In this document: piece after piece, positions 24,589-33,067 of the stretch | Position numbering within the stretch: the stretch's first letter is position 1 | Layout of the letters: each line of letters opens with the position of its first letter | Source: Shouchella clausii | Lineage (GTDB): Bacteria; Bacillota; Bacilli; Bacillales; Bacillaceae_D | Direction: 5' to 3' | Length of the DNA: 64,000 nt | NCBI RefSeq assembly: GCF_001598215.1 | Contig: NZ_BCXJ01000005.1 | Location: 496,001-560,000, forward strand | Translations under genes and position numbers: made by a program | Notes under the pieces: generated by a model | What the model saw: only the letters and a program-made list of their open reading frames with translations | Database searches by the model: none | Told to the model about the DNA's origin: nothing

Positions 24589-25422
24589 TTAGGCATTGCA
24601 GCGATCTTCCATTGTGATGTCTTCAGGAGGCAAATTTGCTTCAGTGAAGCCAAACTGTTCAATGATTTCAAGCAACTCCCCTGAATCAATGAGTTCTTGC
24701 AGAGCGGCATTGTATTCTTCCCGCATCTCTTCTCCTGCTTCCGATTGTGGGAAGACAGCTGCGCCGTAGGCGATTTGCTCTTCGCCGTCAATCACAGGTT
24801 GTGTAAAATCTTCTACAAATTCGACTTTATCTGACGTATTGTTTTGAGCAGCAGAGTTTGCTGTCGCATCAGTAGCGACCATTACATCTGCCTGGCCATT
24901 TTCAACGGCGGCAATATTATCAGCAATGCTGTTTCCGCTGACAAATTGGCTTTCATCTGCTCCTAGTGCGAGCAACATCGCTTCTTGGTTCGCGCCTGCC
25001 ATAAGCGCAACACGAATGTCTGGATCTTCCGCAATGTCTTCATAGCTTGTAATGTTTAGCGGGTTGCCTGAGGCGACGACGATTCCTTCCCCGTATTGCA
25101 TTTCAATATTGCCGAAATTACCATTTGCGCACCGTTCTGGCTGGATGTCCATCCCGGCTGTAACAATGTCAAACTGTCCGCTGTTGACGCCTTGGATCAA
25201 TGCTCCAAAATCAACAACAGTCCCTTCAATATCCTCATAGCCCATTTTTTGCAGTACAGCCCGGGCAATTTCAGGGCTGGCTCCCGTTACTTCTCCCGCG
25301 TCTGTGTCAATATAGCCGTAGGGCTCTTCATTTGCCACCCCTACCTGGATTGTGTTTCCGCCGCCACATGCAGCCAATACAACAGCAGACGTTAATAAAC
25401 CGAAGATTCCTGCTTTTTTCAC
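24589..25422 (-). CDS. ehuB: Ectoine/hydroxyectoine-binding lipoprotein
   Basis: 277 aa. The lipobox VVLAACGGG anchors it outside the membrane. The SBP_bac_3 fold is shown by NEEPYGYIDTDAGEVTGASPEIARAVL and FDIVTAGMDIQPERC. The C-terminal FTQPVIDGEEQIAYGAAVF and FGFTEANLPPEDITMEDRC segments follow the EhuB pattern. It delivers ectoines, used as osmoprotectants or as food. GTG start at 25422 with AGGAGGAG 9 nt upstream. Confidence 0.87.
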   Translation of the reverse strand: MKKAGIFGLLTSAVVLAACGGGNTIQVGVANEEPYGYIDTDAGEVTGASPEIARAVLQKMGYEDIEGTVVDFGALIQGVNSGQFDIVTAGMDIQPERCANGNFGNIEMQYGEGIVVASGNPLNITSYEDIAEDPDIRVALMAGANQEAMLLALGADESQFVSGNSIADNIAAVENGQADVMVATDATANSAAQNNTSDKVEFVEDFTQPVIDGEEQIAYGAAVFPQSEAGEEMREEYNAALQELIDSGELLEIIEQFGFTEANLPPEDITMEDRCNA

Positions 25423-25778
25423 TACTCAATCTCCTCCTGCTGTCCATCACCAAAAACAAGCTATTTTTACTTTCCCAACCAACAGCCTCTTTTTAATGAG
25501 GACGCTTTTTCGGTCTGTTTTTAACATGATAGCACAGATACACATTCTTACAAATTTCGTATCACTTAAAATCAGCGCATTTAGTCGCCTATTTCTTACT
25601 TACGTTCGTTGTCGTTCGAGTATGTCTTAATTTCTTATGAATAAGTCCATATCCTCTTTGATACGCAAATATAACTATAATTTTCAATTTTCTTCATGTT
25701 AATTTTCGGCTTTTTTGCTATTCCTGGGTAGATTTCGAACAAAAAGCCCCTTTTCGCTGCTGAAAAGGGGCGCATTCG
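25423..25778 (-). promoter_or_regulatory. Intergenic region with ehu promoter
   Basis: No gene seen. On the minus strand TTGTAA (25553-25548), a 16-bp spacer and TATCAT (25531-25526) make a good sigma-A promoter about 100 bp before ehuB. The rest of the gap is AT-rich with no further structure apart from the terminator at 25739-25771. Confidence 0.6.
25739..25771 (-). terminator. Terminator after lipoprotein gene
   Basis: A 10-bp stem, GCCCCTTTTC/GAAAAGGGGC, followed by TTTTT on the minus strand, 8 bp after the stop. Confidence 0.9.
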
Positions 25779-26618
25779 CTATTCTTCACTGTCTCCGTTC
25801 GATTGTGCCTCTTGTTCCAACTCGGCTTGTTGTTGCTCCATCCTTTTCTGTGCTTCTTCTACATCGATTGCTTCGTTTATGACTTCCTCTGGCACATGAA
25901 TGTCTTCTACTTCGTTAAATTGGCTATACGTGGTTGTAAGCGATTGTGTTTGCACGTCTGCTTCCTCTTCATTTTCTTGCTGGTTAGGCACCTGAAATCC
26001 TAACGTCATTGTTGTCTTTTTTTGCAACAGGGAGCTTTTGTCAATCACAATTTCGATATCAAAATCGGTTACTTCTAAGCCCATCTCTTTTGCTTGTTGG
26101 CCTCCAGCCATTTCCAAAGCCAACTCCTTTAATTCCTCGTCCTCCGTTCCTGAGGCAGAGAGGATATAGTCATCGCCTTTGTCATTTAGTTCAAGCTGAT
26201 CGCTATACTGTTTCAGCATGTCCAGTTGCGCTTCAGCAGGGCGGAGGCTTTCCGCGCCCGTTATGCCAGCTTCTTCCGCATCAAACTTAATCCATTCACC
26301 TATGCTTGGCTCTTCATAATAGTAAATGCCGTCTTCAATAAACTCCCTGTTGGCATCTGTTTCTCCACTTACAGCATCGGGCTGCCTATGTTCGTTCGTT
26401 AAAGCTACCGGATCCCTTGTAAGTTGAAGGGACGCATTGTTTTCAAAATCATCGCTATGCACAGCCGTTTCTACGGCATAACTGTCCAAATTTCCCATCG
26501 CTTCATTTGAATCGGTTAACAGCTGCTCGATTTCTTCGCCAGTTGCATTGTCACCGCAAGCAGTAAGCGCCCCTGCGCTCACCAGTACCGAAACAACTGC
26601 AAGTCCATATTTTTTCAT
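25779..26618 (-). CDS. DUF6612-type lipoprotein
   Basis: 279 aa. The lipobox GALTACGD gives a lipid-anchored protein. The body is acidic and beta-rich, with the repeated style of LolA/LppX-like Bacillus lipoproteins (SYAVETAVHSDDFENNASLQL, DGIYYYEEPSIGEWIKF). The Glu/Gln-rich C-terminal tail is probably coiled. ATG at 26618 starts a clean signal peptide (MKKYGLAVVSVLVSAG), with AAAGGAGG about 11 nt upstream; the frame is open to 26708 without support. Function unknown. Confidence 0.75.
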   Translation of the reverse strand: MKKYGLAVVSVLVSAGALTACGDNATGEEIEQLLTDSNEAMGNLDSYAVETAVHSDDFENNASLQLTRDPVALTNEHRQPDAVSGETDANREFIEDGIYYYEEPSIGEWIKFDAEEAGITGAESLRPAEAQLDMLKQYSDQLELNDKGDDYILSASGTEDEELKELALEMAGGQQAKEMGLEVTDFDIEIVIDKSSLLQKKTTMTLGFQVPNQQENEEEADVQTQSLTTTYSQFNEVEDIHVPEEVINEAIDVEEAQKRMEQQQAELEQEAQSNGDSEE

Positions 26619-26748
26619 CGCCTTTACGTCCTCCTTTAAACCTTTGTTCGTTGCCGCTTGTGCCACACTAACACAAGTGCCTGTAACAAAAAAAGGAGTA
26701 AGCGCCATTTCCAGCTACTTTATAGATTCGTTTGTTATTTTTGCATAT

Positions 26749-27555
26749 TTACCATAGCTCAAGGACAGTGCTTACAACACGTACTTGCTCCAACTCGACC
26801 TTTGGCCGTTGCGGATGGATGTATACCGCATTCATTCCGAGCAAAACAGCGGGGGCGATTTCGTTAATGAAATTATCGCCAACACTGACTGCTTCTTCTG
26901 GTTTTACCTCGTAGTGGGACAGAAGTTGTTCAAAAAGGCCCATCGTTCTAGTCGGTTTTTGGGCAGATGAAATGATATGCTCAAACACGCCTTCAAGCCG
27001 TAATTCTTTAAATAAGCGCCCAACATCATCCCGGTCACTATTTGTCATCACAACCACATTTGCGTGTTTCTTCAGCTCAAGAAGCTTGTCCCGCAGCCCA
27101 GGAAGAGGCTCAAGTTGAAATTTGTCTGATACCATATATTCTTTTGTCGCTTGATAGCTGGAATAACAGTCTGTTACTCCGTAGTGTTTGGCACAAACAA
27201 ATGGATACCACCAACCGTCGCCAATCGCGATCATGTCTTCAAAGTTAAACAACAATTTACCAGTATACACTTCATCGACAGAGGCCTGGTCGTACTGTTC
27301 GCCTTCCCATGTATGAGCGGCGATTACTTTTAATGTCATCGGATCAATCGTTAGAACAGCGTCACGGGCGACATCGTATGCTTTTCCAATTTGCACAACA
27401 TGATTCCCTGCTTTCATCGCCTCGTAATCAAGCTGAAATTCAAGCCGGTCTTTTTTAGCAACCTTTTGTTGCAAATGGGTTGCATAAAAATCAAAATGGT
27501 CGGTCCCTTCGTATAAGGTTCCATCCAAATCAAAAACAACCAATTTATAGTTCAT
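26749..27555 (-). CDS. HAD-superfamily hydrolase
   Basis: 268 aa cytoplasmic phosphatase-like protein. Motif I is FDLDGTLYEG (nucleophile and acid Asp), motif II VVMTNSD, motif III a lysine in SSAQKPTR, and motif IV SVGDNFINEI. A helical cap of about 130 residues lies between motifs I and II. The substrate is not deducible. AAAGGAGAG precedes ATG at 27555. Confidence 0.88.
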   Translation of the reverse strand: MNYKLVVFDLDGTLYEGTDHFDFYATHLQQKVAKKDRLEFQLDYEAMKAGNHVVQIGKAYDVARDAVLTIDPMTLKVIAAHTWEGEQYDQASVDEVYTGKLLFNFEDMIAIGDGWWYPFVCAKHYGVTDCYSSYQATKEYMVSDKFQLEPLPGLRDKLLELKKHANVVVMTNSDRDDVGRLFKELRLEGVFEHIISSAQKPTRTMGLFEQLLSHYEVKPEEAVSVGDNFINEIAPAVLLGMNAVYIHPQRPKVELEQVRVVSTVLELW

Positions 27556-27759
27556 AAAAAACTCTCCTTTCAAGTCCCTTTCCAGTTTAAACCGATCTCA
27601 TTTGGCGCGCCAGCTGTTAGCGGCAAAAAACACAGAGAATCAACAAGCTAATCTGTCGGCAACTTGTTTGTACTTTTATTTACAAATTGAAAACGGTTCA
27701 CTGAGATACTTTTTTACAAGCAACCATAGTTTTTCGCATTTTGCAAACGAACTGTAAGA

Positions 27760-27789
27760 TTGAATAGGCGTGAAACAGGGTAAGATAAA
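27760..27789 (+). promoter_or_regulatory. Possible promoter of the glycosylation cassette
   Basis: TTGAAT (27760-27765) and GATAAA (27784-27789) are 18 bp apart, 38 bp before the start codon. The rest of the gap from 27556 shows nothing I recognise. Confidence 0.35.
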
Positions 27790-27826
27790 ATGGAGCAATA
27801 TCTTGTAAAGAAATGGAGGCTCGGAG

Positions 27827-28783
27827 ATGAACAAGCCGTTGCTTTCTGTTATCGTCCCTTCATTTAATGAAGAGGAAAATGTTGAACCTTTTTACTTTGC
27901 TTTAAGGGAAACTCTTAAGGATACCCACTACCGCTGGGAAGTCATCTATATAGACGATGGCAGTTCCGATGGCACGCTGCCGTTGCTCCAGCGTTTATCT
28001 ACTTGGCATCCACAAGTACATTATGTGTCATTTACACGGAATTTTGGCAAGGAAGCTGCTATCGTCGCAGGATTCCAGCATGCCAAAGGAGACTGTGTTG
28101 TTGTTATTGACGCTGATTTGCAACATCCGGTCCATTTGATCAAAGACCTGCTAGAAGGTTTTGAAGAAGGGTATGATCAAGTGATTGCTTGCCGTGACCG
28201 AAAAGGAGAGGGCTTTTTTCGTAGCACAGCCTCAAAACTGTATTACAAGTTCATCAACAAAATTGTCGATGTTGAGCTCGAAGACGGTGTCGGCGATTTT
28301 CGCTTGTTAAGCAGACGCGCTGTCGACGCGCTTTTGATTATGAGCGAAGGCAACCGCTTCTCAAAAGGGCTGTTTTCTTGGATCGGTTTTGACCAAAAAG
28401 TCGTTTATTACGAAAATGTTTCCCGGCAAAATGGCGAATCAAAATGGTCTTTCTCTAAGTTGGTCAATTATGGCATTGATGGAATCGTGTCTTTTAATAT
28501 GAAGCCATTGCGCATTTGCTTTTACATGGGCGGCTTTATTTTAGCAGCTGCTCTTCTGTACATTTTCATTATGTTTGCTGAAATCATCCGTACAGGCATT
28601 GATGTCCCTGGCTACTTTACGATTATTTCAGCCGTGTTGTTTTTAGGAGGCGTACAGCTTGTGTCTCTAGGGATCATCGGTGAGTATATTGGCAGGATTT
28701 ACAATGAAACGAAACGTCGCCCCCATTATTTAGTGAAAGAAACAAATGCGACTAAAGGAAAACGGTATGAACGAGCGCACTAA
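27827..28783 (+). CDS. Polyprenyl-phosphate glycosyltransferase, GT2 family (CsbB/GtrB-like)
   Basis: 318 aa. The GT2 domain has VPSFNEEENV, VIYIDDGSSDGT, the metal motif DADLQHP and the QNGESKWSFSKL region, followed by two C-terminal membrane helices. This is the CsbB/GtrB layout, which transfers a sugar from a nucleotide donor to undecaprenyl phosphate on the cytoplasmic face. It is the first gene of a three-gene operon with a GtrA flippase and a YfhO transferase. The sugar (GlcNAc in known CsbB systems) cannot be read from sequence. Confidence 0.9.
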   Translation: MNKPLLSVIVPSFNEEENVEPFYFALRETLKDTHYRWEVIYIDDGSSDGTLPLLQRLSTWHPQVHYVSFTRNFGKEAAIVAGFQHAKGDCVVVIDADLQHPVHLIKDLLEGFEEGYDQVIACRDRKGEGFFRSTASKLYYKFINKIVDVELEDGVGDFRLLSRRAVDALLIMSEGNRFSKGLFSWIGFDQKVVYYENVSRQNGESKWSFSKLVNYGIDGIVSFNMKPLRICFYMGGFILAAALLYIFIMFAEIIRTGIDVPGYFTIISAVLFLGGVQLVSLGIIGEYIGRIYNETKRRPHYLVKETNATKGKRYERAH

Positions 28784-29186
28784 CATATGGAAGAAAATCT
28801 ACCACAACTCGTTTGTCCGTTTTGCTTTCGTCGGCGGAATTAATACAGGAACGTTTTACTTGCTTTACTTGCTGTTTCAGCAAGTCTTTTCGCTCCATTA
28901 TTTAGCTGCCCATGTGACAGCTTTTTTACTGAGTATGATTGGCTCTTATTTTTTAAATGTATTTTTTACATTTGGCGTTAAGCCTTCTTGGAAAACATTC
29001 CTGCAATTTCCGTTGACGCAAGCTGTCAACTTTAGCGTATCGACAGTGCTTGTTTTTGTACTCGTTGAATGGATCGGGTTGCCTGCCCCTCTTGCACCTT
29101 TAGTGGCTGTCCTATTCACTGTCCCAATTACGTATATTGTCACTGCAAAAATTTTAAAACGAGATGGAGTCCAACATGAAGTTTAA
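28767..29186 (+). CDS. GtrA-family membrane protein, candidate lipid-linked sugar flippase
   Basis: 139 aa with four membrane helices and the GtrA signatures RFAFVGGINTGTFYLLYLL and GSYFLNVFFTFG. It would move undecaprenyl-phosphate sugar across the membrane for use by YfhO. The start ATG at 28767 has AAAGGA 7 nt upstream, inside the end of the GT2 gene. Confidence 0.87.
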   Translation: MNERTNIWKKIYHNSFVRFAFVGGINTGTFYLLYLLFQQVFSLHYLAAHVTAFLLSMIGSYFLNVFFTFGVKPSWKTFLQFPLTQAVNFSVSTVLVFVLVEWIGLPAPLAPLVAVLFTVPITYIVTAKILKRDGVQHEV

Positions 29187-31767
29187 TTTAAGGACGTTGC
29201 TTTCTTTATTGATCGGAAGCGTGCTTTTTGCAGCAGCTGCGCACGCTTTTTTCTTTTATCAGTCGGCAAACGGCCAATTCATGGTCGGTCCCAATGACGG
29301 CACAGCGCAAATGTTGCCCTTTAAGCAATTTCTGTACAGCCTGTACAGTGAAGGATCGTTCTTTTATTCCCTTCAGTTTGGCCTCGGAGGAGGGATTTTC
29401 AGCCAACTTGCTTATTATTTTGCCACAAGCACTGTATTCTTCCTTACATTTCTTGTTATCTATTCTGGCGAAGTACTTGGGCTGTTTGCTGATCCTGACA
29501 CGGTCCTTTTTTGGGGGCAAGCGGCTGTCTTTGTAAACGCATTCCGCCTTGCGGCTGTTGTGTTCATTACATCACTCGTATTTTGCTATATGGACATAAA
29601 AGCCAAGTACGCCTTTATCGGAGCCGTGTTATATGGCGGAAGTGTAATGTATTTTAGACACGCTGCTTTTTGGGAATTTTTTGCGGATGCTTATTTATGG
29701 TTGCCTCTACTCGTGCTTGGCGTTGAGAAAATCATTCGCGAACAGAAACCATGGTGGCTGATTGCTGCTATTGCTTTGTCACTAGTGAACAATTTTTACT
29801 TTGCCTACATGAACTTTCTGTTTATTGGCCTTTATGCACTCTTGCGCTTTTTCTTTCCTTTGTCCGATCATGAAAGTTCAATCAAGCAACAGCTGCGCTT
29901 GTATATCCCTTCTGTTTTAATCGGCTTTTTGATCGGAGCCATCGCCTTTATACCGGCGGTTTACGGGTATGTCAATAATTATCGCCCCGCCTTTACTGAT
30001 CCAATTAAATGGGTTGAATTGCATGACAACGTTTTTTATACGAGCAGGCTGCTCATTTTGCCAGCCATTTTCATCTTTTGCCTGTTTGCGCGCTCTCTTT
30101 ATAAACAAAAGCCTTTTCGCTTTTTTGCGTTTATGGCCTTGTTGTTTGTCGCTTTCCATTATAGCCCGATGATCGGTAGCGTCTTTAATGGCTTTTCAGC
30201 TCCCCAATACCGGTTTCGATATATGGGGTCTTTTTTGCTAGCAGCTGCCGTTGCCGTTGCCTTGCCGTCATTAAAAACATTGGCCAAACGCGACTTTTGG
30301 ATTGCCTTTTTTCTAACAGGCTTCGCTTTCGCGCTCAGCTATTTATTAGGATATGAAACATCGTCCTTATTCCAATCTGGCCAAGCTTATTTGCTGATGA
30401 TTAGCGCTGTGCTAACACTGGTGCTTTTGCTCTTCGTGCAAAAACATCCTAAAGTTTGGATGCCCATCTTACTTGTTAGCCTTGCCGTTTTACAGCTTGG
30501 ACTTGCGAATATTTACCAAAAAGAGCGCCTCTATGAAAACGGAAACTTGCACAATACATCGGCAGCATTTTTACAAAGCCATGAGTATGACCACGACGCT
30601 CAGCGGGAGCTGCTTACAGAGGCAGTCGATGAAAGGCCTCTTTCCAGAGTGGAGTGGGTCGCTGATTTCCGCAACAACACACCACTTGTTCAAGATTTTC
30701 ATGGGACGAGCGCCTATTCGAGTGTGTTAAATAAGCATCTTCTGTTCTTCTACTATCATGATTTGCAAATTGACATGAACCGAGAAAGCGTCAGCCGTTA
30801 TTCGGGCTTTGGAGATCGCGCTAACTTGCATAGCTTATTCCAAGTCAAATATAAACTCGCCGATCAACATAAAGAATCGCCGATCCCATACGGTTTTTCA
30901 AAAGTGGCCAACAATGAACGCTATACACTTTACGAGAACGAAAACGTCCTTCCTTTTGCCCGTGTCTCTTCTTCGACCTATAGTGAAGATCAGCTTTCGT
31001 CGTTAAGCATCCTTGATCGGGAGCACGCCATGCTTGAAGGCATTATTGTCGAACCGGGTCTAGAGACGGCCGAGTTTACACCACAAGCCCAAAACCGTAT
31101 AAACGAAGCTGAAATTGAAGCAGTAGGCGGAACATATGAAAATGGCCGATTGACTGTGACGGAAGAAATAGGGGGGATTGACATTTACATAGGTGAACGG
31201 GATGAAAGCGAGATCGATGACTACTTGTCATTTTATCTCCGGAACAATTCTGAGACTGCTCCATTATTTCAGTTAACAGTCAATGAATTCAAAACCTCGC
31301 GCAAATCCCGTGAGTCGATTTACCGAACCGATGTAAACCACATAACGATTCGTGTAGCGGCCAATGACGTATTATCGTTACGCGTCCCAGAAGGAAGCTA
31401 TACATTAGACGAGTTGGCGCTTTACACAGAAACCTATAGCCGCCTTGATGAAGCAGTTGAAACGAACGAAGACATTCCTGTTCAATTGTCTTCGCGGGAA
31501 ATAGCGATTGATTATGCCAATGATGAGGAGAACAAGGTGCTGGCCATACCTGTGCCTTATGAAAAAGGCTGGGAAGTGGAGGTTAATGGTGAAAAGGCTG
31601 AACTGCTTAAAGTAAACTATGCCTTTCTCGGCGTACCCTTGCAAGCAGGCGAAAATCACATCGTCTTTTCTTACTTGCCTCCATTCTTCCGCCTTTCCGC
31701 CTTTTTAACAGCCACTGGTTTGCTTTTAGCGGCTGGTTGGGCGATTGCAAGAAAAAAACAGCGATAA
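29176..31767 (+). CDS. yfhO: YfhO-family membrane glycosyltransferase
   Basis: 863 aa. About a dozen helices fill the first ~440 residues, with a large extracytoplasmic part and one last helix near the C-terminus. The family (GT-C fold) adds the lipid-linked sugar to a surface polymer, lipoteichoic acid in B. subtilis and Listeria. ATG at 29176 with GGAG 6 nt upstream overlaps the end of the gtrA gene. Together the three genes form a complete flip-and-transfer glycosylation unit. Confidence 0.88.
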   Translation: MKFNLRTLLSLLIGSVLFAAAAHAFFFYQSANGQFMVGPNDGTAQMLPFKQFLYSLYSEGSFFYSLQFGLGGGIFSQLAYYFATSTVFFLTFLVIYSGEVLGLFADPDTVLFWGQAAVFVNAFRLAAVVFITSLVFCYMDIKAKYAFIGAVLYGGSVMYFRHAAFWEFFADAYLWLPLLVLGVEKIIREQKPWWLIAAIALSLVNNFYFAYMNFLFIGLYALLRFFFPLSDHESSIKQQLRLYIPSVLIGFLIGAIAFIPAVYGYVNNYRPAFTDPIKWVELHDNVFYTSRLLILPAIFIFCLFARSLYKQKPFRFFAFMALLFVAFHYSPMIGSVFNGFSAPQYRFRYMGSFLLAAAVAVALPSLKTLAKRDFWIAFFLTGFAFALSYLLGYETSSLFQSGQAYLLMISAVLTLVLLLFVQKHPKVWMPILLVSLAVLQLGLANIYQKERLYENGNLHNTSAAFLQSHEYDHDAQRELLTEAVDERPLSRVEWVADFRNNTPLVQDFHGTSAYSSVLNKHLLFFYYHDLQIDMNRESVSRYSGFGDRANLHSLFQVKYKLADQHKESPIPYGFSKVANNERYTLYENENVLPFARVSSSTYSEDQLSSLSILDREHAMLEGIIVEPGLETAEFTPQAQNRINEAEIEAVGGTYENGRLTVTEEIGGIDIYIGERDESEIDDYLSFYLRNNSETAPLFQLTVNEFKTSRKSRESIYRTDVNHITIRVAANDVLSLRVPEGSYTLDELALYTETYSRLDEAVETNEDIPVQLSSREIAIDYANDEENKVLAIPVPYEKGWEVEVNGEKAELLKVNYAFLGVPLQAGENHIVFSYLPPFFRLSAFLTATGLLLAAGWAIARKKQR

Positions 31768-31780
31768 TGCTGTTTTTTTC
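31752..31780 (+). terminator. Terminator overlapping the yfhO stop codon
   Basis: AAAAAACAGC/GCTGTTTTTT with the stop codon TAA in the loop, ending in seven T residues. Confidence 0.85.
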
Positions 31781-31809
31781 TTGCCTTTAAACAACGAAAC
31801 TGTTATTAT
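31781..31809 (+). promoter_or_regulatory. Sigma-A promoter for small membrane protein gene
   Basis: TTGCCT, a 17-bp spacer, then TATTAT at 31804-31809. The -35 begins directly after the terminator T-run. The predicted transcript leader is about 70 nt. Confidence 0.6.
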
Positions 31810-31886
31810 GGAGGTTAAATCTACAAAAAACGGCCATGGCAATATTCATATGATTATGACAAAATATTAAAGAAGGAGGATTCTTA

Positions 31887-32051
31887 ATGAAACGAATTTT
31901 TATTGGTTATGTCGCTTTGCTCATTGGACTTGGCGTTCTACTGCTTTACTTAGGTGTTTCAGAATTGGCAATTACTTGCACCATGTTTGTTTTACTCGTA
32001 CTCGGTTCAATCCTTTCTCTACTATTCAAACCCCGCAACGCTCAAAGCTAA
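31887..32051 (+). CDS. 54-aa two-helix membrane protein
   Basis: Starts MKRIFIGYVALLIG and has two hydrophobic helices (about residues 4-23 and 28-47), ending with basic residues KPRNAQS. AAGGAGG lies 7 nt before ATG and a clean sigma-A promoter is upstream. Too short for family assignment. Not related in sequence to the next small gene beyond being hydrophobic. Confidence 0.7.
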   Translation: MKRIFIGYVALLIGLGVLLLYLGVSELAITCTMFVLLVLGSILSLLFKPRNAQS

Positions 32052-32076
32052 CAATGAACCAGGAGCTAGCGATCTT

Positions 32077-32105
32077 TTGACCGCAGCAGAGTTGTCCGCT
32101 ACAAT
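32077..32105 (+). promoter_or_regulatory. Strong sigma-A promoter
   Basis: TTGACC, 17-bp spacer and TACAAT (32100-32105) differ from consensus at one base in each hexamer. About 30 bp before the 32135 start codon. Confidence 0.75.
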
Positions 32106-32134
32106 ACATGTAGCAACACTACTGGAGGTTCGAC

Positions 32135-32314
32135 ATGTCCAAAGCTACCCAAAAGAAACCACCTAATGAGACATTCGGAATGATTTTTGGCCTTTTGATT
32201 GGAATTGCCGTTAGTATTGCTTTAAATAGCATCCCACTTGGAATCGTTATTGGCATTGTTGTCGGTACAATGGCAAGTTTTTATTCAAAAAAACAGAAAC
32301 CAGACAAAGATTAA
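32135..32314 (+). CDS. 59-aa membrane protein with Gly-rich helix pair
   Basis: A charged N-terminus (MSKATQKKPPNE) is followed by two helices rich in Gly and Ile (FGLLIGIAVSIAL and LGIVIGIVVGTMA) and a basic tail. GGAGG precedes ATG. It resembles glycine-zipper type small membrane proteins; function unknown. It has its own strong promoter and a short hairpin after the stop. Confidence 0.7.
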   Translation: MSKATQKKPPNETFGMIFGLLIGIAVSIALNSIPLGIVIGIVVGTMASFYSKKQKPDKD

Positions 32315-32335
32315 CCGGCTCATTTCAGGCCGGTT
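32313..32335 (+). terminator. Short hairpin after 59-aa gene
   Basis: AACCGGC/GCCGGTT with a 9-nt loop immediately at the stop codon. The following TATATTGT is only weakly T-rich. Nothing else is recognised up to 32510. Confidence 0.5.
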
Positions 32336-32526
32336 TATATTGTAAAAACGCTAACAGCTAGTTTAATGGTTGCTCACCTTCTATTCGGATGCTCATTCTC
32401 GTTCTTCCCCCAGCTGACAAGTGTTCTCTATTAGTCTAAGTGATGGTTAGGGCCGGTTATTTGTGAATGTCTGCCTTTTTCAGCGCATAAACATAGGTTC
32501 ATACCATTTATGCGAGGAGGTAAACT

Positions 32527-33036
32527 ATGTTTAAAAAACGGGCCGCTCCCTCTTTCTCGGGCCCTCCACCTACTCCATCTGCTGGGCCAGTGACGCGGGG
32601 AGCAAGTTCGCCAACTGTATCCAAAGAGCAGCGGGCTGAGTTGCAGCAATTTACCCAATTGTCTTACCAATCAGTGGCGGAATATGAGCAGCTTCGCAGC
32701 CAAGCGCCTACGCAACACTTGGCTTCTCTTATTGATGCGACCATTGAAGAAGAAAAAAATCATTATCAAACGCTGGTTCATGCTTACAAGCAATTAAGCG
32801 GCAAAGACCCTACTATTACCGAACCTACCTTACCTCGAAACGACTATATACCGGCTTTAAAAGCGGCGTTTGAAAAAGAACAAGCTGCAGCTTATGCGTT
32901 TGAACAGGCGGCTCGCTTTGCCCCTCACCCTGCTTTGAAAGAAATGTATGCTTCTCTTGCTCGTGATGAGCAGCGACATGCCTTATGGCTACTATCTTTC
33001 TTAACGATCTACAGCACTGGCGGAATTTCATATTAA
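32527..33036 (+). CDS. Ferritin-like domain protein
   Basis: 169 aa. After a Pro/Ser-rich N-terminal 30 residues comes a four-helix ferritin-like domain. Metal ligands can be placed in SVAEYEQLR, EEEKNHYQTL, FEKEQAAAYAFEQA and ARDEQRHALWL (two ExxH motifs), as in rubrerythrin-type di-iron proteins. Likely role in iron or peroxide handling, or spore-coat association as for some YhjR/CotJC-type proteins. AGGAGG precedes ATG. Confidence 0.8.
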   Translation: MFKKRAAPSFSGPPPTPSAGPVTRGASSPTVSKEQRAELQQFTQLSYQSVAEYEQLRSQAPTQHLASLIDATIEEEKNHYQTLVHAYKQLSGKDPTITEPTLPRNDYIPALKAAFEKEQAAAYAFEQAARFAPHPALKEMYASLARDEQRHALWLLSFLTIYSTGGISY

Positions 33037-33067
33037 AAAAGCTAGAAGCGGTTCGCTCTAGCTTTTT
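33035..33067. terminator. Bidirectional terminator, ferritin-like gene/fdhD
   Basis: AAAAAGCTAGAAGCG/CGCTCTAGCTTTTT with a 3-nt loop and one mismatch, between convergent genes. Confidence 0.85.

Noticed and set aside
26619-26708. 30-residue N-terminal extension of the lipoprotein gene
   Set aside because: The extension has no ribosome site and would precede a clear lipoprotein signal peptide.
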